This document shows positions 23,700-37,090 of a stretch of 64,000 nucleotides of DNA, in pieces. A program made the position numbers and the translations under genes. The notes beneath the pieces are model-generated. The model saw only the letters and a list, made by a program, of their open reading frames with translations. It was not told the DNA's origin and ran no database searches. The stretch spans positions 863,505 through 927,504 of the forward strand of contig SJOL01006478.1 in assembly GCA_004794785.1 (NCBI GenBank), given 5' to 3'. The DNA comes from Opisthorchis felineus. Taxonomy: Eukaryota; Platyhelminthes; Trematoda; Opisthorchiida; Opisthorchiidae. Numbering within the stretch: position 1 is the first letter of the stretch; each line of letters begins with the position of its first letter.

Positions 23700-23875
23700 T
23701 CCTGCAGGTGAAGCCACTCTATGCTGAAAATCCGAGAGGCACCTTATAGTGCACCTCACGGAACTCAAACGATTTAATAACCTACCATCATTCGGCTGCT
23801 AATAATGCAAACATTTGATCTTTCGGCCACGAACTGCTGACCAGTAGTCTGATTAACTAGCACTCACTTGGGATA
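23700..23875 (-). repeat. Decayed SINE-like repeat
   Basis: Shares blocks with 32365-32545: CTATGCTGAAAA, GTGCACCT or ATGCACCT, CGGCTG or GCGGCTG, and CTGACCAGTAGTxTGATTA. The tRNA-like part has decayed. Confidence 0.5.
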
Positions 23876-24109
23876 TACCACCAATCATGCTTAATTCACA
23901 GAATCCACATTTTGTAGTAACGTGTTACCCAACACCACATATAGGTGTTTCACCCATCACAAAAAATTGTTTTTCTTCGGAGATAATTTTAGCCATTTGG
24001 TATTATGAGGAGGCCTAAATCTTTCAATGAATATCTCAACCCGTGAGTGAACCCCATACGCCGGGAAACAGCAAATATGTACAAATACATAAGTCCTGGC
24101 CACGGTGGA

Positions 24110-24200
24110 TACGGAGTAGCCATCGCTGCAGTTAAACCATCAGATTCGGGTTCGAATCGTTATGTATCCTTTGGCAATTATTTCGTGTGAGTTCAGCCTA
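24110..24200 (+). repeat. tRNA-like SINE head
   Basis: A perfect B-box-like GGTTCGAATC lies at 24149-24158, about 25 bases after GCAGTTAAAC. This resembles the RNA polymerase III promoter of a tRNA-derived SINE. No complete cloverleaf can be drawn. Confidence 0.4.
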
Positions 24201-24240
24201 AGTGGACCCATATGATCATTTCACATTTTTATACTGCGAG

Positions 24241-24440
24241 GGCTGGGGGCGAGATGGTTCAGTTGTTAGAGCGCGAATTTACTGACCGGTAGGTCTGTGT
24301 TTCGAACCCGAACTCTGCCTCTCGAATTCCTATGTCTAGGCTTGGGAAACCTGGCAGTATCCCAGCCCTCGTGCTTCATTCGGGTGGCATGGCAGCTAGG
24401 CACCGAAAGGGTGCTGCACCTGAACTGTGAGGGATTTTAA
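24241..24440 (+). repeat. tRNA-derived SINE copy
   Basis: An A-box TGGTTCAGTTG at 24255-24265 and a B-box GTTTCGAACCC at 24299-24309 have the spacing of a type 2 pol III promoter. The following ~130 bases (CTAGGCTTGGGAAACCTGG and beyond) form the SINE body, also present in part at 40810-40830. The tRNA part is not a functional tRNA: the stems pair poorly. Confidence 0.65.
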
Positions 24441-27400
24441 TGTAAACAGCCTGAATGTCGTTTGTGCCATGCACTGTATAAGACCATGTACTTTGTTGTG
24501 CTAATAGGTTTATTGAAAGCAGTCAGTCTGATCACACGGAAAATTAGGGTCCTTACTGTGCAAGAGGCATTTGTTTTCAAAGTCGAACAGTGTAAGCAAG
24601 TTGAAATCTGACATGACCACAAGAATGCACAATGAGGTTTTGAACAGTCGTTTAGACCGCTCTTTTTCCTGAGTATCGTATGATCCTTTAGTAAAAGATG
24701 TAGTAGTTGTCCCGCCCTATCGTATTCCCTTTCACAATAATCTGGTCAGCTCTGGAGAGCTCATCAGTACATACCTTTTTAGCCTGCTTATGAGACAGTC
24801 TCAACACTCCGTCAGATGCTCAAGAGAAACCATGCAAGGCGATCTAAGTATCCTACTGGGTGTATGGGTCCATGACACAAATTGCATCATGGCCTGATTT
24901 GTTTGATCTCACAAGATAATTCAGGAAGACGAAATTACTGGTCGCACTTGCTACTTTACAATCAAAGTACACCCACGCGAAAAAGGCTTCAGAAGACGTG
25001 AAGGTTCATCTAAAATGCCTGATACCGTATACAACACAAAGCATTCTGCACAAACGGAAACTGACTCAGTATTTATTCCAACAGTGCTCCGTAACATTAT
25101 CTTCCACGGTTTTTTGGGAACCCATTGTCGCTACATTTTTTAGTTTATGCAGGGTAACTGAATTCAAAGTTTGCTGAGTAGCATTACACGTGAACTCGTG
25201 GTACACGTTTGACTGTTAACTATAACTGACAGTTATAGACGGTGGATAAAATGTGCGTTAAAATCCATAGATGGATTCCTAGAAACCCAATTGACAATGT
25301 CGCTGTTTGGTGCAACTCAGGTTGTCGGGGCTTGAGGCAAAATTTCAAAAATAATTTCAAACTTCTTGAGTATTTCATGCGGAACGTTCTCCGCGTCAGA
25401 AACAACATTCCGAGCCATTACATCCCGCTAAAATCAAACTTTGATATTGCAAGCATGGACACGTGATCTGCCACAGAAATGTCCTTGAACGTTTACATGA
25501 AGGTTGTCTGGAACAAAGAGAGAATTTATTTTTCGCGGTCTAACAAGGCTAAACAAGTATAGAAAGCCATGGCTTTGCTTGCAGAAACATATTGCACGGA
25601 AGCTCTGTGGCCTTACAAGCATTCCATTTTCGTCAATTGGTGCGATATTTAGTTTAGGTTAATCAACGGGTTGTTCCACAGATGTCCCTATCTCAATCTG
25701 ACAGCAATTACAATATTTATTTTGCACCATTAAGTCACTGAAACGCGCATTTTTCACTGAACGACGCCTAATCAAATCACAATGGACGTTGCAGTTATTC
25801 CCTAACTCCATAATTTTACTTATAGCTCGCATCCTTTCTATTTCGTCTACTAATGAAACAATATTTATAGCCTATTTCAAAGGCGGAAACGTTCAGCCAA
25901 TCTGAAGACGTCCTTTTCGATTATTTCGACCTAGATCGAATGAAAATTGTAACGTGCAACTTAAAGCAATGCGTAATATTGGCTCCTTGAGTTCCTGGAA
26001 TACAACACAATAGGGTAAAGCCGATTGGAATAGTTTCTCGAGTTCCTCCGCATGATACTATACACAAGGTTCATGAAAGCTTTCGCATGAATCGTCATGC
26101 TTTAGCACATTCGCCAAAGACTAATAGAAATCCGGAAGTTCCAGTTCAATTTTGCTTTGATATTTCTGTAACATCATCTTATTTGCAAAGGGAAGATTGT
26201 CGTCATGTACGTACAATTTACTGTTTGTGTATGATAAAAGATTGAAGGGATTTCAGGACTATCGGACGAGGGAAAAAACCGATATCGTACCGTCTGCAAA
26301 ACTCCACTGGTCTTGCGCCCGCAAAAGAAAGTAATTCAATATATTGCATATGATCTAAACTTCGACAAGAGCCAGCCTTCTGCAACACATCCTGTTTATA
26401 TTCGCTTCGCGAGTTTTCTGAGTTGTAATTTGCTGCGATTTGCGCGCAACTGTATTGTAGAGGCAAGCACAAAATGCTATCTGTGTAAAAACAAATTGAT
26501 CTGACTGTAAGTTAGAACTTCAGCTACCTGTATATCTAACAATACCCTGGGCGGCATAAGGTGGTAGGGAATTGGTTGCAAAGTGCATTCATAAGGACAA
26601 CGGAGTCATCACAAACTGTGGATTATACCTAAAAACCTAAACAGAAGTGTAACATTTTTGTATAATGCCAAGAAAAATAAAATAGAGGTAAGTACTACTT
26701 TGCTCAATCCAGATACAAGGATTTTTCAAGCTGATTGATGCTACCGGTTGCACTCATGGTCCTACATTTGAGTGCAAGAGTATATTCCCGTGATAAAAAC
26801 CGTACTGAAAACAAGGACATGACCATCGTTAACAAATCCAATCGACTTTCGCTCCAAACGATAAGTTATAAATTCTCAAAAAGCCAACTCACAAGCCGGT
26901 ATATGTGGTTTATATAAGCCTGCAATTGATAAATACCAAATGAAGCATTAAATGGAGAAATATTGGGAAAAATTCCTTCCTCAGTGTACCCAAATTTAGT
27001 TGAAGCACTGAAGGATTAATGGCAAGTTTTATGCACAGAGTTTAGTGTCACGGTTCAACAGATAAGCAAGTCATTTGGGTTAAAGCAGTTATGTGAAAAC
27101 AAGCAGATTCACAAAATTAGAAGATCCTTATTCAATCGGAATGCGTGACCCTAAAATGTCAGAATGAAGCTTGTCAGTTGGTATGATGCTTGATGTTGCA
27201 TCTACGACAAGCAAGTGCAGTCGATCAGCAGTTGTGTTCCATAATTAATGTGCGCAGAGTGGTGGTCATAGGGATCGCACACCACCATTACTATCATAAG
27301 ATGCGTAGTGAAAACATGAACTCTTTTGCATGATATAGTACAAGCTCAGCATGAATCGTACACATCTGTTTTCGGTGCGACTTACTCGAGTCTAGAAATG

Positions 27401-28500
27401 CACAGTCAGTCGACCGCAAAATGTGTGAGGGGGAAACAGTCAATCTGCGTTTAAGTTTACAATCACGGCTCTTTTATGGTCTTTCGTTTTCATGCTGACA
27501 GCAGTGTTTTGTATCGACAGCTAAACTGTCTAACTCACCACTCAAAGTACGAGAAGATTCTTCTTTCCCTGAAAAGGAAACGTTGAACTCCATTCTGAAC
27601 TTTGCTTTAAAAAACAGATGCTCTTACCGGCATTTTGTTTTTAAATGGTAAGAGAGAGGCATTCAAATTGTAAGGATACATTTGAACGCATATGAGTGCA
27701 CTAATCTCCCCTTCTCATATCTCTAGACCGCGCAGTGATTTGTTTATAATGGTTTATCAAGATGGGTGGAAGCACTGGACTTGTGCGCAATAATGAGAAT
27801 GGCATATCACAAAAGGATGCAAATGTCGTCAGTGTTTAACAAAATAAACTTAGAGGGTTAAGTCTTCAATCACCGATAAGTTGGACAAACAGTGAACGCA
27901 TTTTGCTGGCTATTTTTGTGTTCTTGGATCACGATGGCTAATCAACGATTTTGCTTTATTGCAGCCTTTTAAATAAACTTCGCTACGGATTCGTGGTACC
28001 GTCTTTAAGATGCGCATTTTGCGGAAACTCACAGTCCAAACATCCACTATGCGTCCTCCATTAGCGACAGAACGTTTACAAAGCAACTGCACCTGGTACA
28101 CTTATTTCTCCCTTACAATTTCTTTGAAGTTCCGTTACACTAACCATTCCTCTGTCCCACACCAGCTAAAAATACTCCCGTACCCATTGCTCGAATTAAC
28201 ATACGGCCCAAATTACCAATCAAATGGATCTGAGATTTAGTCTCGTTTTTAGAAAGTGAAAAATTCGATTTAGCTGAGATCGCTGTTGCAGCGAAAATTT
28301 TCATTCTTGGTATTCCGTTAACGTGCTGCCTGTTTTTATATGCTCAGGTGGAATGCAATAAAACAATCAATTTAGACAAGTGGGAACAACGCAGGTGTGC
28401 CGTTGACTATCTCATGTTTGGGAGAAGACACTCGTAATCTAGTAAGTGAAGGAAGTTGTGGAAACAGGTTTCATTGAGTTTTATCGGAAGTATTTTTAGT
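24441..28500. other. Long stretch without supported genes
   Basis: Only short open frames with no domain or paired splice signals. No clear repeats apart from AT-rich sequence. Confidence 0.3.
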
Positions 28501-28529
28501 TCATTCCGTAAGGCAAAAACTAGAACACG

Positions 28530-28757
28530 ATGAGCCTGCAGCGCATTTTTTACAATAATCTAGACGCTACTATCGTTCGTGGCATTCGGTTTATAGCAGA
28601 AAAGTATACCAAACGTAAACCTATCCAAAAGCTCGATCACCAGCCAGAACCACAGTCTGACAAATGGTGGTTTGTCCAGGCAGCGATGGGACGACCTATG
28701 AGGACGGTCACCCCTCGTTTTGCTGTTTTATTTATTTCAGCGCAGCTTACGATGTAG
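28530..28757 (+). CDS. Weak plus-strand ORF, unknown
   Basis: A 75-codon frame beginning MSLQRIFYNNLDATIVRG, with a basic, proline- and glutamine-rich middle. The composition looks more protein-like than most frames here. There is no good donor, so it would have to be a small gene or a terminal exon. Chance is a real alternative. Confidence 0.17.
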   Translation: MSLQRIFYNNLDATIVRGIRFIAEKYTKRKPIQKLDHQPEPQSDKWWFVQAAMGRPMRTVTPRFAVLFISAQLTM

Positions 28758-29714
28758 CTGTACAAATTAAAAATGAATTTGCTTCACTCCGTTAAACTCT
28801 CATGAATATTTTAGACATACTGGAGATGTGAAAGCCAAAGGATATCAGGTGCCTGAGATTGCAAAAAACCAGGACGTTCAAAGAGACAGAAAATACCACA
28901 TGAAAATCAACCTTGTGATTGTATTCACTTACGGGCTTTTCGTTCAGGCAGTGGTACGCCGCAACTTGCTTTTGAAAATGTTGCGTATGCAGCTTAGAAA
29001 AAAAGTGAAATAAATACAAGTTTGTCAGCTTAAGCGGTATTTACTATTCTCACAACTGTAAACTATTTGAGAAACGATGTAGTGCATGTTAGAAACGAAT
29101 CCCCGATCCAACGAGTAAGGAATGTGATATTTATTTTCCAGTGGCGGTCAGTGACGTTACACCTTAGGATGTTTTCTTCAATTGTGTCAGCCTCACTCTC
29201 ACTTCAAAATAATCTGCACCGTAAAGTGTGAGTACACTGAACAGTTTGCGTTGGTATAGTGTCTCACGGTTTGGAAAGTTTTTTGATTTAAATATTGAAA
29301 AACTACCATGACGAGCAAAGCAAGTACTTCGCAAACTTTGACTCGACCATTGCAATCAAATCGGGATGCAAAAACTAACCGGTGAAAATGTGGTCAGCCG
29401 GATATTACTGCATCAGTAAACATGACATCTTTATTGGGTAGAAAGGGAATTTGAGAAGAAAAAACGCTTCGGGTTTTCTTTGGCGAAGTAAAGAGGACAT
29501 GCAGTAGAAACAAAACGGCAAAGCTCTGTAATGGGATGTTTTTCCATCTAAATACTTCTCTATGCAACACAGACTTACAAAAAGTTATCGGCCGAAACAC
29601 ATCGGACTAGATCACAAGTTATTCAGCGAGCATTTTTATAAAACCTAATTCACAATAATAACAAATGGTACATTTTCACTTTAACTTTGCACCGTAAAAG
29701 CTACAATAACTTGC

Positions 29715-29952
29715 CAGTAATGTGGAAAGTGTATGCTTCATCAATTTGTTCGGGCATTTGTATCCTCGATTTGAGCGTGCTCAAAATTATTTCGGGTTCT
29801 TTTGTTTTCAGTTCAGCACCCAAACTGAACAAATCGAATATCAAACGGACGTCGCCAACAAGTCCCCGTAGTTCATCTTGCTCTCGAAGAGCCTCAGGTT
29901 TCATTGTTAGGACATAGTCCAGCAACCCCATATTGCCAAGCGAATTAGATAG
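29715..29952 (-). CDS. Candidate exon, helical domain, unknown family
   Basis: After acceptor TTTAAATTCAG the minus strand stays open for 79 codons. The peptide starts LSNSLGNMGLLDYVLTMKP and continues with an amphipathic helical segment (VRLIFDLFSLGAELK) and a segment ending YTFHITG. The donor is either a GC-type (GCAAGT) at 29714 or a poor GT four bases on. The helix pattern vaguely recalls the helical linker of NACHT-WD proteins, but this is not enough for a name. Entry phase fits the exit phase of the 31215-31318 exon. Confidence 0.45.
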
Positions 29953-31214
29953 CTGAATTTAAAGTATTTGACAAGTATGCTGTCATTAGCATTTTTGTGT
30001 ATTCAATCAGGCTGTCTCAGACTGAAAAACAAAGACCACGTTTCGTTTGCTTTTATTGCGGTTTTTATCGATATTTTTGAAAAATTCAAATAATCAAAGA
30101 ATTATTTGCTTATCATTGTTCAGTTTACAAGTGACCAGCTAGAGAGTTTTCAAGGTTTTATCAAAAATTGCTGCTTCATTCCTTCGTAGTATACAATTTC
30201 CTTCGTTCTACTTGACTTATGACAACAGCAGTATATATCTGACCAACATTGTGGCGAATTCTATTAGGCAAGAGTGACCCACGTGGTCTAACAAAACATT
30301 TTGACCACGAAAGTCAGATTGTAATTTTGCAAAACATCAAATGTGGGCATTATGTACTGACTGTTTTGTCGGTAGGTATATCACCGCAGTCTGATTAATT
30401 TTCTTTCTATCCCGCAATTCATATCTGGCATTCAGATCCTTTTCTTTTGGTGTCCGTGAACAGTACATATTCCCGTTGCTTTCTGGATTTGAGTAACGGC
30501 TATCCAGAATGTAGAACAGACAAATTTCCCTTTATCTAATAGTACACGCTGGATTCCCTTAAGTTATCCTATAAACGGATGGACAGTTTATGCAAAGGGA
30601 CCTGATTGAGATTGAAAAATCAAGATAAAAACGAAAGAAAAAAATGAAAAGACAACAACTTATTAAATCGAATTAAATAGGCAATGTGAATGGACAGTTG
30701 GCGAATTGGCAGCCTAGAGGTTCAGCTGTTTGGGTGATGTGGTTTCATTTATTTGTTAGAAACGCGCTAATGACAGAAACAAATGCATGTATTGCTTCAG
30801 AGACTGGCACTGAGTAGAGCATATGCTTTAGATAAAAATAATACGTAATGTATTCGTAACGACACACTATTCGTTGACACACTACCTGCCGTTTGATGAT
30901 ATTACTGATTCCAGATATGACCAGCACACAATAGAAAAATCGAACGAGCGTTTCAAATAAAGCAGTCAATACTTCAGAATGAAAGTTGCATGAGTTGTAT
31001 TAGATCATGTGATCAGCTGTGAGATACTTTCAGTGCACAGCCTAAGTAGGAAAATTACAGGCTGATCATTCTAGATGAACTCCCTTGGAGGGATGCTGCA
31101 CTTCTGGAACTTTTACAAAAGAGCGAAAATAGCTGGGACCGCGGGGCAAAATTTTGTGACAACAACCCTGGTGATATGGATGACAGTTGACAGTTCGCTA
31201 TAAGCATTACTCAC
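29953..31214. other. Probable intron
   Basis: Lies between two phase-compatible exon candidates. No other feature is seen. Confidence 0.3.
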
Positions 31215-31318
31215 AGATTGGGCTATATATGCAAATGCCTGGTCATAAAATGGCGAATCAAGTTCCGGTTCGAAGTTCCATCTAATGGGGTCCATTATTT
31301 GGCCAGAGAGCAGAACCT
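31215..31318 (-). CDS. Candidate exon, unknown protein
   Basis: Acceptor TTCACTTATAG and donor GTGAGT enclose 34 codons starting VLLSGQIMDPIRWNFEP and ending QAFAYIAQS. It ends on a codon boundary, and the 29715-29952 exon begins on one, so the two could be consecutive exons. The acceptor has two possible AGs two bases apart. Confidence 0.42.
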
Positions 31319-32332
31319 CTATAAGTGAATATAAGTGAATAGATGTCATAAGACAAATATTATGAGAATTCTCAAAAAATGCCAAAATCTATCTTTGATT
31401 TAGATGGAATAATCTCATAGTATGAAAGGAGGGATTTTTGGAAGTTCGTCTAGTTTGACAGAATAAAGTTGTACTGTTTGAGTACCGTTTCACAACACTC
31501 GGCATTTACGGCATAATCTTCTGTTTATTACCATAAGAACATGAAAATTAGGAAGAAGTGATTGTTGTCGGCTTTAGTTTGCGCCCATAAGCCATAAACA
31601 GCTCGAGATGTCCAAATGTTTTTATTCGTTTCCGAGCTTCTTAATTTGTCATGCACAATTGGAATACAAAACTTGGATGCTTCCTAACTCTATAGGTGCG
31701 ATATAGACCACAACTTGCAGAAACCTATTGGCATAATGCAGAAAATCGTGATACGGTTTCAGTCTGCTTGCGAAGGGCGAGTAGAGTTCAGGAGGGAGTC
31801 AAATGACCCTGTTTATATTGAATAATCGATTTACAGATATCAGTCTAAGCATGTTGAAATCTGTTTCACAGCTACATGACTTTAACCAACAAATGCTGAG
31901 CAAATTGGCTGTCAGCGTTCGATAATCAATGGACTGAATAAGTAGACATGAAAATTCACCTGAATTAAATTACAGAACAGACAACAGTAAGAAGTACGCA
32001 TAGCGTAGTTTTTCAGCGTAGGTAAAATGAAGGCATTGGTTAATCTACCTGCCTACCAGCCTAATAACTTGAGGCCATTCATTTCAGTTGTGTTCGAGTG
32101 TCGTATGTATTGTGTGATTATTATCCAACTTCGTGTCGCATTCACATCAACGGGTGGTGATTATAGGTTGTAAAGCGTCTGAACTCTGAGGGAGGGTTAT
32201 ATTATGCGGCCTAATAGAAAATGCATTTTCGACACTTCACTTGTTTCACAGTCTCAGGTGGTTTATCCGGCTAAATGAATAGACAGTCTTAAATCTTCCA
32301 GTTCATGGACTCTTTTTGTCAAGACGTAACTG
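31319..32332. other. No gene seen
   Basis: Stop-rich sequence with no supported feature, except a short direct repeat AAGTGAATAT near 31321-31341. Confidence 0.35.
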
Positions 32333-32358
32333 TTTGACTATTTGACTATTTGACTATT
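32333..32358. repeat. TTTGACTA tandem repeat
   Basis: About three copies of the 8-mer TTTGACTA in direct tandem. Confidence 0.85.
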
Positions 32359-32364
32359 TTCAAT

Positions 32365-32545
32365 AGAGATTTAGTTCCTTCGGTGGAGGCGATCTATGCT
32401 GAAAAACCAAGCAGCACTATGCACCTGATCCAGCCTAGTTCGGAACAATGAACATTGGGCATCTCGAACCCGCGACATTCCGGCCAGTGGCGAAACACTT
32501 AACCGCTTTGCTACGAGCGGCTGACCAGTAGTGTGATTAGCTCTC
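32365..32545 (-). repeat. tRNA-derived SINE copy, minus strand
   Basis: On the minus strand the segment TAGCAAAGCGGTTAAG (A-box region) is followed about 40 bases later by GGGTTCGAG (B-box region). The body shares several blocks with 23700-23875. A second SINE family, distinct from 24241-24440 in its body. Confidence 0.6.
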
Positions 32546-34317
32546 AATTAAGGAGCATATAATTCGTATCTAGAACACAATTTAACATTGATCGTCGCAA
32601 GGTAAGTAGTATATTTTTACGCATCCTTCTGGTCTCGTATGTTGGAAATAATCAGCAAATAACATGGATTTTTAAGAATGGTGTTTGACGGCAAGGATGT
32701 GATACTGTTGGGAACCGGCGTCACCTTCACGGAATGCTCCCTGTATCAAGAATGTCTTATCACTTTGGTGAGACGCTGCCGCATTGTGATGTTATAATGT
32801 GCTGCAGCGACTATGGGCTGCATCACTTTACGTTGCTCATGAGTTTGAGGTATTGTAGACCCACCCTGTCAATTACGAGATAATAGGAAATGTCTGGCAA
32901 ACCGAAGTAACTGAAATTTTCACTGATTTATAGACTGGTAAAAACATTTACTCGTATTGGCTGAAAATGAAAATGGTTACAACAAACGTTTTGTGCGGCA
33001 CCGGTTCCTAGTTCAAATATTCGTCCCAAAAGTATCCAACGTAGATAAGAAGTCTGAAATTCAAGTTTAATTTCCCGGATTTATTGAAGGAGTGACCAAG
33101 AAAGAAACCTCATGCTATGCCGATTTTTTCACTTTGCTGGAGGGTCTAATTGTAAGTGAATGTAATAATCCATACGAATTCACTGTTCGATGCTTGTTGG
33201 AACATTTACTCGCTTCAAACACTACAGTGTAGTGACACCTCCCTATTGCGCTGGATGGCAGTGGCGGATTTATTAACCTGGCCGCCGTTTGTGATTGTAA
33301 TTCTGACCTGTTACGACACTAGCGCTCTTACTTGGGTCTGGAGTATTTTGCTGGATTACACCATGGTGTGTTATGTAAACAGGGTGCGAATCAATACGAT
33401 CGTCTGACAAGAGACATAAACAGGCTTAGGCGCATGGGCTATAGTCGTCAATACTCTAGTACTAACATACACATGTCTCCGGGTTTGTGATGGACGGGAA
33501 TCGATATTTTTAGCTGAACGACTGTCTAGTCAACAAACGTGGTTGTTAGTGAGCTGTTATTCAACGCACACCTATTGCAACCTGTGAACCGAAGCCAGTC
33601 AACCAAACATTGAACTGACACGAAGTTGAATGTAGAAGTAACATTCCAGAGGATGAAATACGCGAACGTAAACATAAGTCGCAGTTAAACATTTATTGAC
33701 ACCGTAGTGCTTATTTTTATTGCACGTACAAAAATGTCTTCGGAAACCGGATGACCACTGACAGACGCACCGGTATTGGCTGGTTGGGCACACTTGATTT
33801 CAAAATCTCCGATTCCAAAAAGTTCCTGAGTTGATGTCTGTTAGTTTAGTGAGTTCAAACCATATGGATATAGTTTCACTTAGCTTCAACATTTTTCTGT
33901 AAATCTAATGAAACTTACCAATTTGGTGTCGCTCATACTGCGAATACAGGCACCATTTTTTATCCCCTACAAATTAAACGATAAAATTTAAGATATTTAT
34001 GGAGTTGTTTCATAATTTCCCCCACTTATGTCGTCCATCCAAATGACACTAAATGTGAAGAGGGATTCCATACATTTGGTAAGCAATCAACCTTCCTTGT
34101 TGCAAGTTTTGGGCTGTGAGGTACTTCCTGACGAAGTAAAATATAAAAACACAGTAGAACAATGATAGAAAAAACCATAAGCTGTGTTGCATATTCACTC
34201 TCAAATTTAGTTCATTTAGCATGTGAGGTGACGTAAGAGACACCGTCAACTGGTGGTCAAGATAAAAAACCGATGAACTATTTCAACCGGCTGTAGTGTA
34301 GGGAGAAAAACACGTCG
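32546..34317. other. No gene seen
   Basis: Open frames up to 83 codons without support. Confidence 0.3.
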
Positions 34318-34758
34318 ATGGCGCAAATGGATTTTCTCAGCTTCAAAGTCGTACCTGGTTTTGGGGACGGTTTTTCAATCTACGCTAACTCAGTCGATAA
34401 GCCTGGGAGGGTAGCAGCCATCAGATTCGCCCCTGGATTCATGGAAAAGACCTACGAATATTCAAAAAGATATTGTAGGGATACGAAAATGGCACTTCAC
34501 CCGACTTTTGCTATTGTTTTGTTGCCCACACTCCGAAATGACAGCTGGTCAGAATTCATGTGGACAAGATTCCACGCTAAAAATAGGTTTATTAGAGATA
34601 GCTTCCGGTTGTGCTGTACAAAAGCAGCTGCGTATGTTCTTTATAGAAAAGTTCCAGTAAGAGTATTCTCAAAGAACGAAAAACATATAACTATAAGTGA
34701 AATCCCCCAAAGTTTTGTTGTTTTTGCCAGTCCCCCAGAGTTCCTTCAGGTAGTTTGA
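34318..34758 (+). CDS. 146-codon ORF, unknown
   Basis: The longest open frame in the window outside the Gypsy element. It starts with an ATG and encodes a basic protein with several phenylalanine-rich segments. No domain, signal peptide or membrane span is evident, and a frame of this size is expected a few times by chance in 64 kb. Neighbouring sequence shows no promoter. Confidence 0.17.
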   Translation: MAQMDFLSFKVVPGFGDGFSIYANSVDKPGRVAAIRFAPGFMEKTYEYSKRYCRDTKMALHPTFAIVLLPTLRNDSWSEFMWTRFHAKNRFIRDSFRLCCTKAAAYVLYRKVPVRVFSKNEKHITISEIPQSFVVFASPPEFLQVV

Positions 34759-36547
34759 ATTAACTCAGTCGCATGCGAAGGATGTGTGTGTATACCATAT
34801 ATTTATGGAGTCAGTTGCCAAGCTTATAAATTCTGGTACATGAAGATAATTCGGATGATCCCAGTAGGATTTAACTACAAGGAATATCCTCTGGTCCGGG
34901 AAGGAAAGTTGACACTCTGGAATTAGGTTGGATGTGTAGATTCCCCGGATCGCAAAATGGTCGCTTGGGCATAAGGTGACAACAAGATATCAATAACCAG
35001 TGAAATCAGCCAACACTAATAAGTTCAGCTGCCCAGCAAATGGTACTATGGTAGCCACTAGAGGGCTGTTTAATGACGATGAGAATTTGCAAGTACTCTA
35101 TGTCGGGACTCATTCTGGTATTCCGCGAAATTTTCCAAATATGTCCTGGCTGTACTATTGCACTCTAATGGGCTTCTCTGAGGATCGAAGTGTGATGAGT
35201 TAATGAGGTGAGAAGGCCTCAAACTTGGTTTTTCTCGTCTTTCCGGAGGTGATTTTTATCCAAAGAGTTCTTTGCCAAATGAAGTGCGCTGTTTTTACCA
35301 ATGAGCAGTCCCTTTAAGGAATATAAATCTGACAATTCCTCCATCGGTTATGATGTTTTGACTATGAATTGATCGGGTAAACTAAACATGGTACTCCATG
35401 AGCAGTTCTGCAACCCCGAGCGCAATTTTCTTGGAGAATATTAAATCCGGTGATGAGGATTCCAGCGATGGTTCCTAATCTTCCATATCGAGATAATGTG
35501 GCAGCTTGAGGGCAAGGTTCAAAGCCAGTAAAATCTGCGGAAATGCTAGCTTTGAAATGTCTACAGAATGCAAATTTCTAACCTTGACTCAACTTTATAA
35601 GTGAAAGTGCGCCTTGGTAACACCTAGAGAGGAGATTTCGGCGAGAAAATTAATTTCAAGGCCAATATCTAGGGACTGCTATGAGGCAGTTTTATTTGGG
35701 GCAAGACGGACCCGTGCATAACCCGTTTTAGAAGGGGCCTATATAGTTGAAAACCATCCATGTCGATGAGCTGCAGCAGTACCACTCTTTGGCCGATGTT
35801 TAACTCAAAGTTACCGTCTGAATCGTGCTATTACGGATAGTATATGAGGAGTAGCCCTGGTATATGCAGCCTACTACTCAGCTAAATGATACAGGTCATT
35901 ACAAAAATACGGTAAAACATGAGGTGCACAATTTTGAGAGCTGCGGAGCAGATCCGAGATGTACTGATGTGTCCACCGCTGCTCAAGTATCTTTTATGGT
36001 CAACAGACAAGGAAGCCCACAGTGAAGAAGGCCTTACAGTCCGTTCAGAATGTTGTCTTCTCAGTGAGAGGGTTTAACTGAAAGGAATCGCCATGCTGAC
36101 CCGTTCATGGGATAGATGGCAGCAAGAGAATTTTCCTCTTGGATAATTTTGATTTTTCTTTGGCTGCGCTCTTTAATAACTGTTACCTTAGATAGAATGT
36201 CAAACTGAGAGATCCTCTTGGGCGTTGGGGTGTTCGTGTTTATGTTAGGGATAAACAAACATACTTCGGAAGAATAGGCTCTTTCGGTGATACTTTGATG
36301 CCTGGTTTATCAGAATAACATAATCATAACGTGATGCAAATCTTGACATTATCGGTAGACAAAAGCATTTCATCATATTGAAACACCTACGGTTTGCCCT
36401 CATCCATTTGAGGTCAAAACAGATTGGGTTGTACTTGAAGGGATTCTCTGAAGACAGTAAAAATGAAAGAAATATTGATAGAAGGCTCCACGTCCAACAT
36501 ATTTGAGGGGCATCAAGTTGACACTTATCAGCAGCAGTGTAACTTAC
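34759..36547. other. Possible decayed repeat, otherwise no gene
   Basis: From about 35200 to 36050 the base composition is less AT-rich and short open segments alternate with single stops, as in an old mobile-element coding region. I could not match any motif, so no family is assigned. Confidence 0.25.
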
Positions 36548-36607
36548 GACGATGTGACTCCAACCAACTTGGGTCAGGGGCACTAATGGGATTTCGTATT
36601 CCCACAA
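36548..36607 (-). CDS. Candidate 60-base exon
   Basis: Acceptor TTTGCTTTGCAG and donor GTAAGT are both strong. Two frames are open; one gives VGIRNPISAPDPSWLESHR, which looks natural, the other LWEYEIPLVPLTQVGW. The size is short, so the call rests on splice signals. The family is unknown. Confidence 0.3.
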
Positions 36608-37029
36608 CTGCAAAGCAAAATCAGATGGCAGCAATAAAAACACTGGATAAACTAACTGTTAGAAATAAAACTATCCAATTTTGACTCCAAATACCTCACA
36701 TTTGACCGTATTTTGTCCTCATGGTAATTGAGTAAAACATTAAGCCATGTAACACAAAATGCGTGGTGTACTCAAGAGCGTTCTTGGACGCCACTGGGTT
36801 GGACACCATAACAAACCTTCCACGTTTTTGTTCCGTAAGGCGTCCCGGATTATGTTTGATGTGAATTCAATTTGTGTAGCATCAAAAATTTTACCGTGGT
36901 CCTAGCGGCAAAAGTCCTTCGATAATTACCTTTCTGCCGGACAACTTACGAATCAACTTGCGAATCAACGCTCTATACATGCAAAGGTGGGATCTGTGTC
37001 TGAATCCTCTAACTGGAGGGAAAAGCGAC

Positions 37030-37090
37030 CTGTCCCAGTAAGAATCAGCTATTCGTGTGGAAGCAGTTTTCCGAGCCCGATTACATTTCA
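37030..37090 (-). CDS. Candidate 61-base exon
   Basis: Acceptor AATGCTATTTCAG and donor GTCGCT (weak) enclose a basic peptide ending ASTRIADSYWD. The exit phase does not fit the 36548-36607 candidate. Weak. Confidence 0.2.

Noticed and set aside
29715..29952. Assignment to NACHT-WD proteins
   Set aside because: Only a vague helical pattern resembles that family; no P-loop or WD repeat is present in the window.
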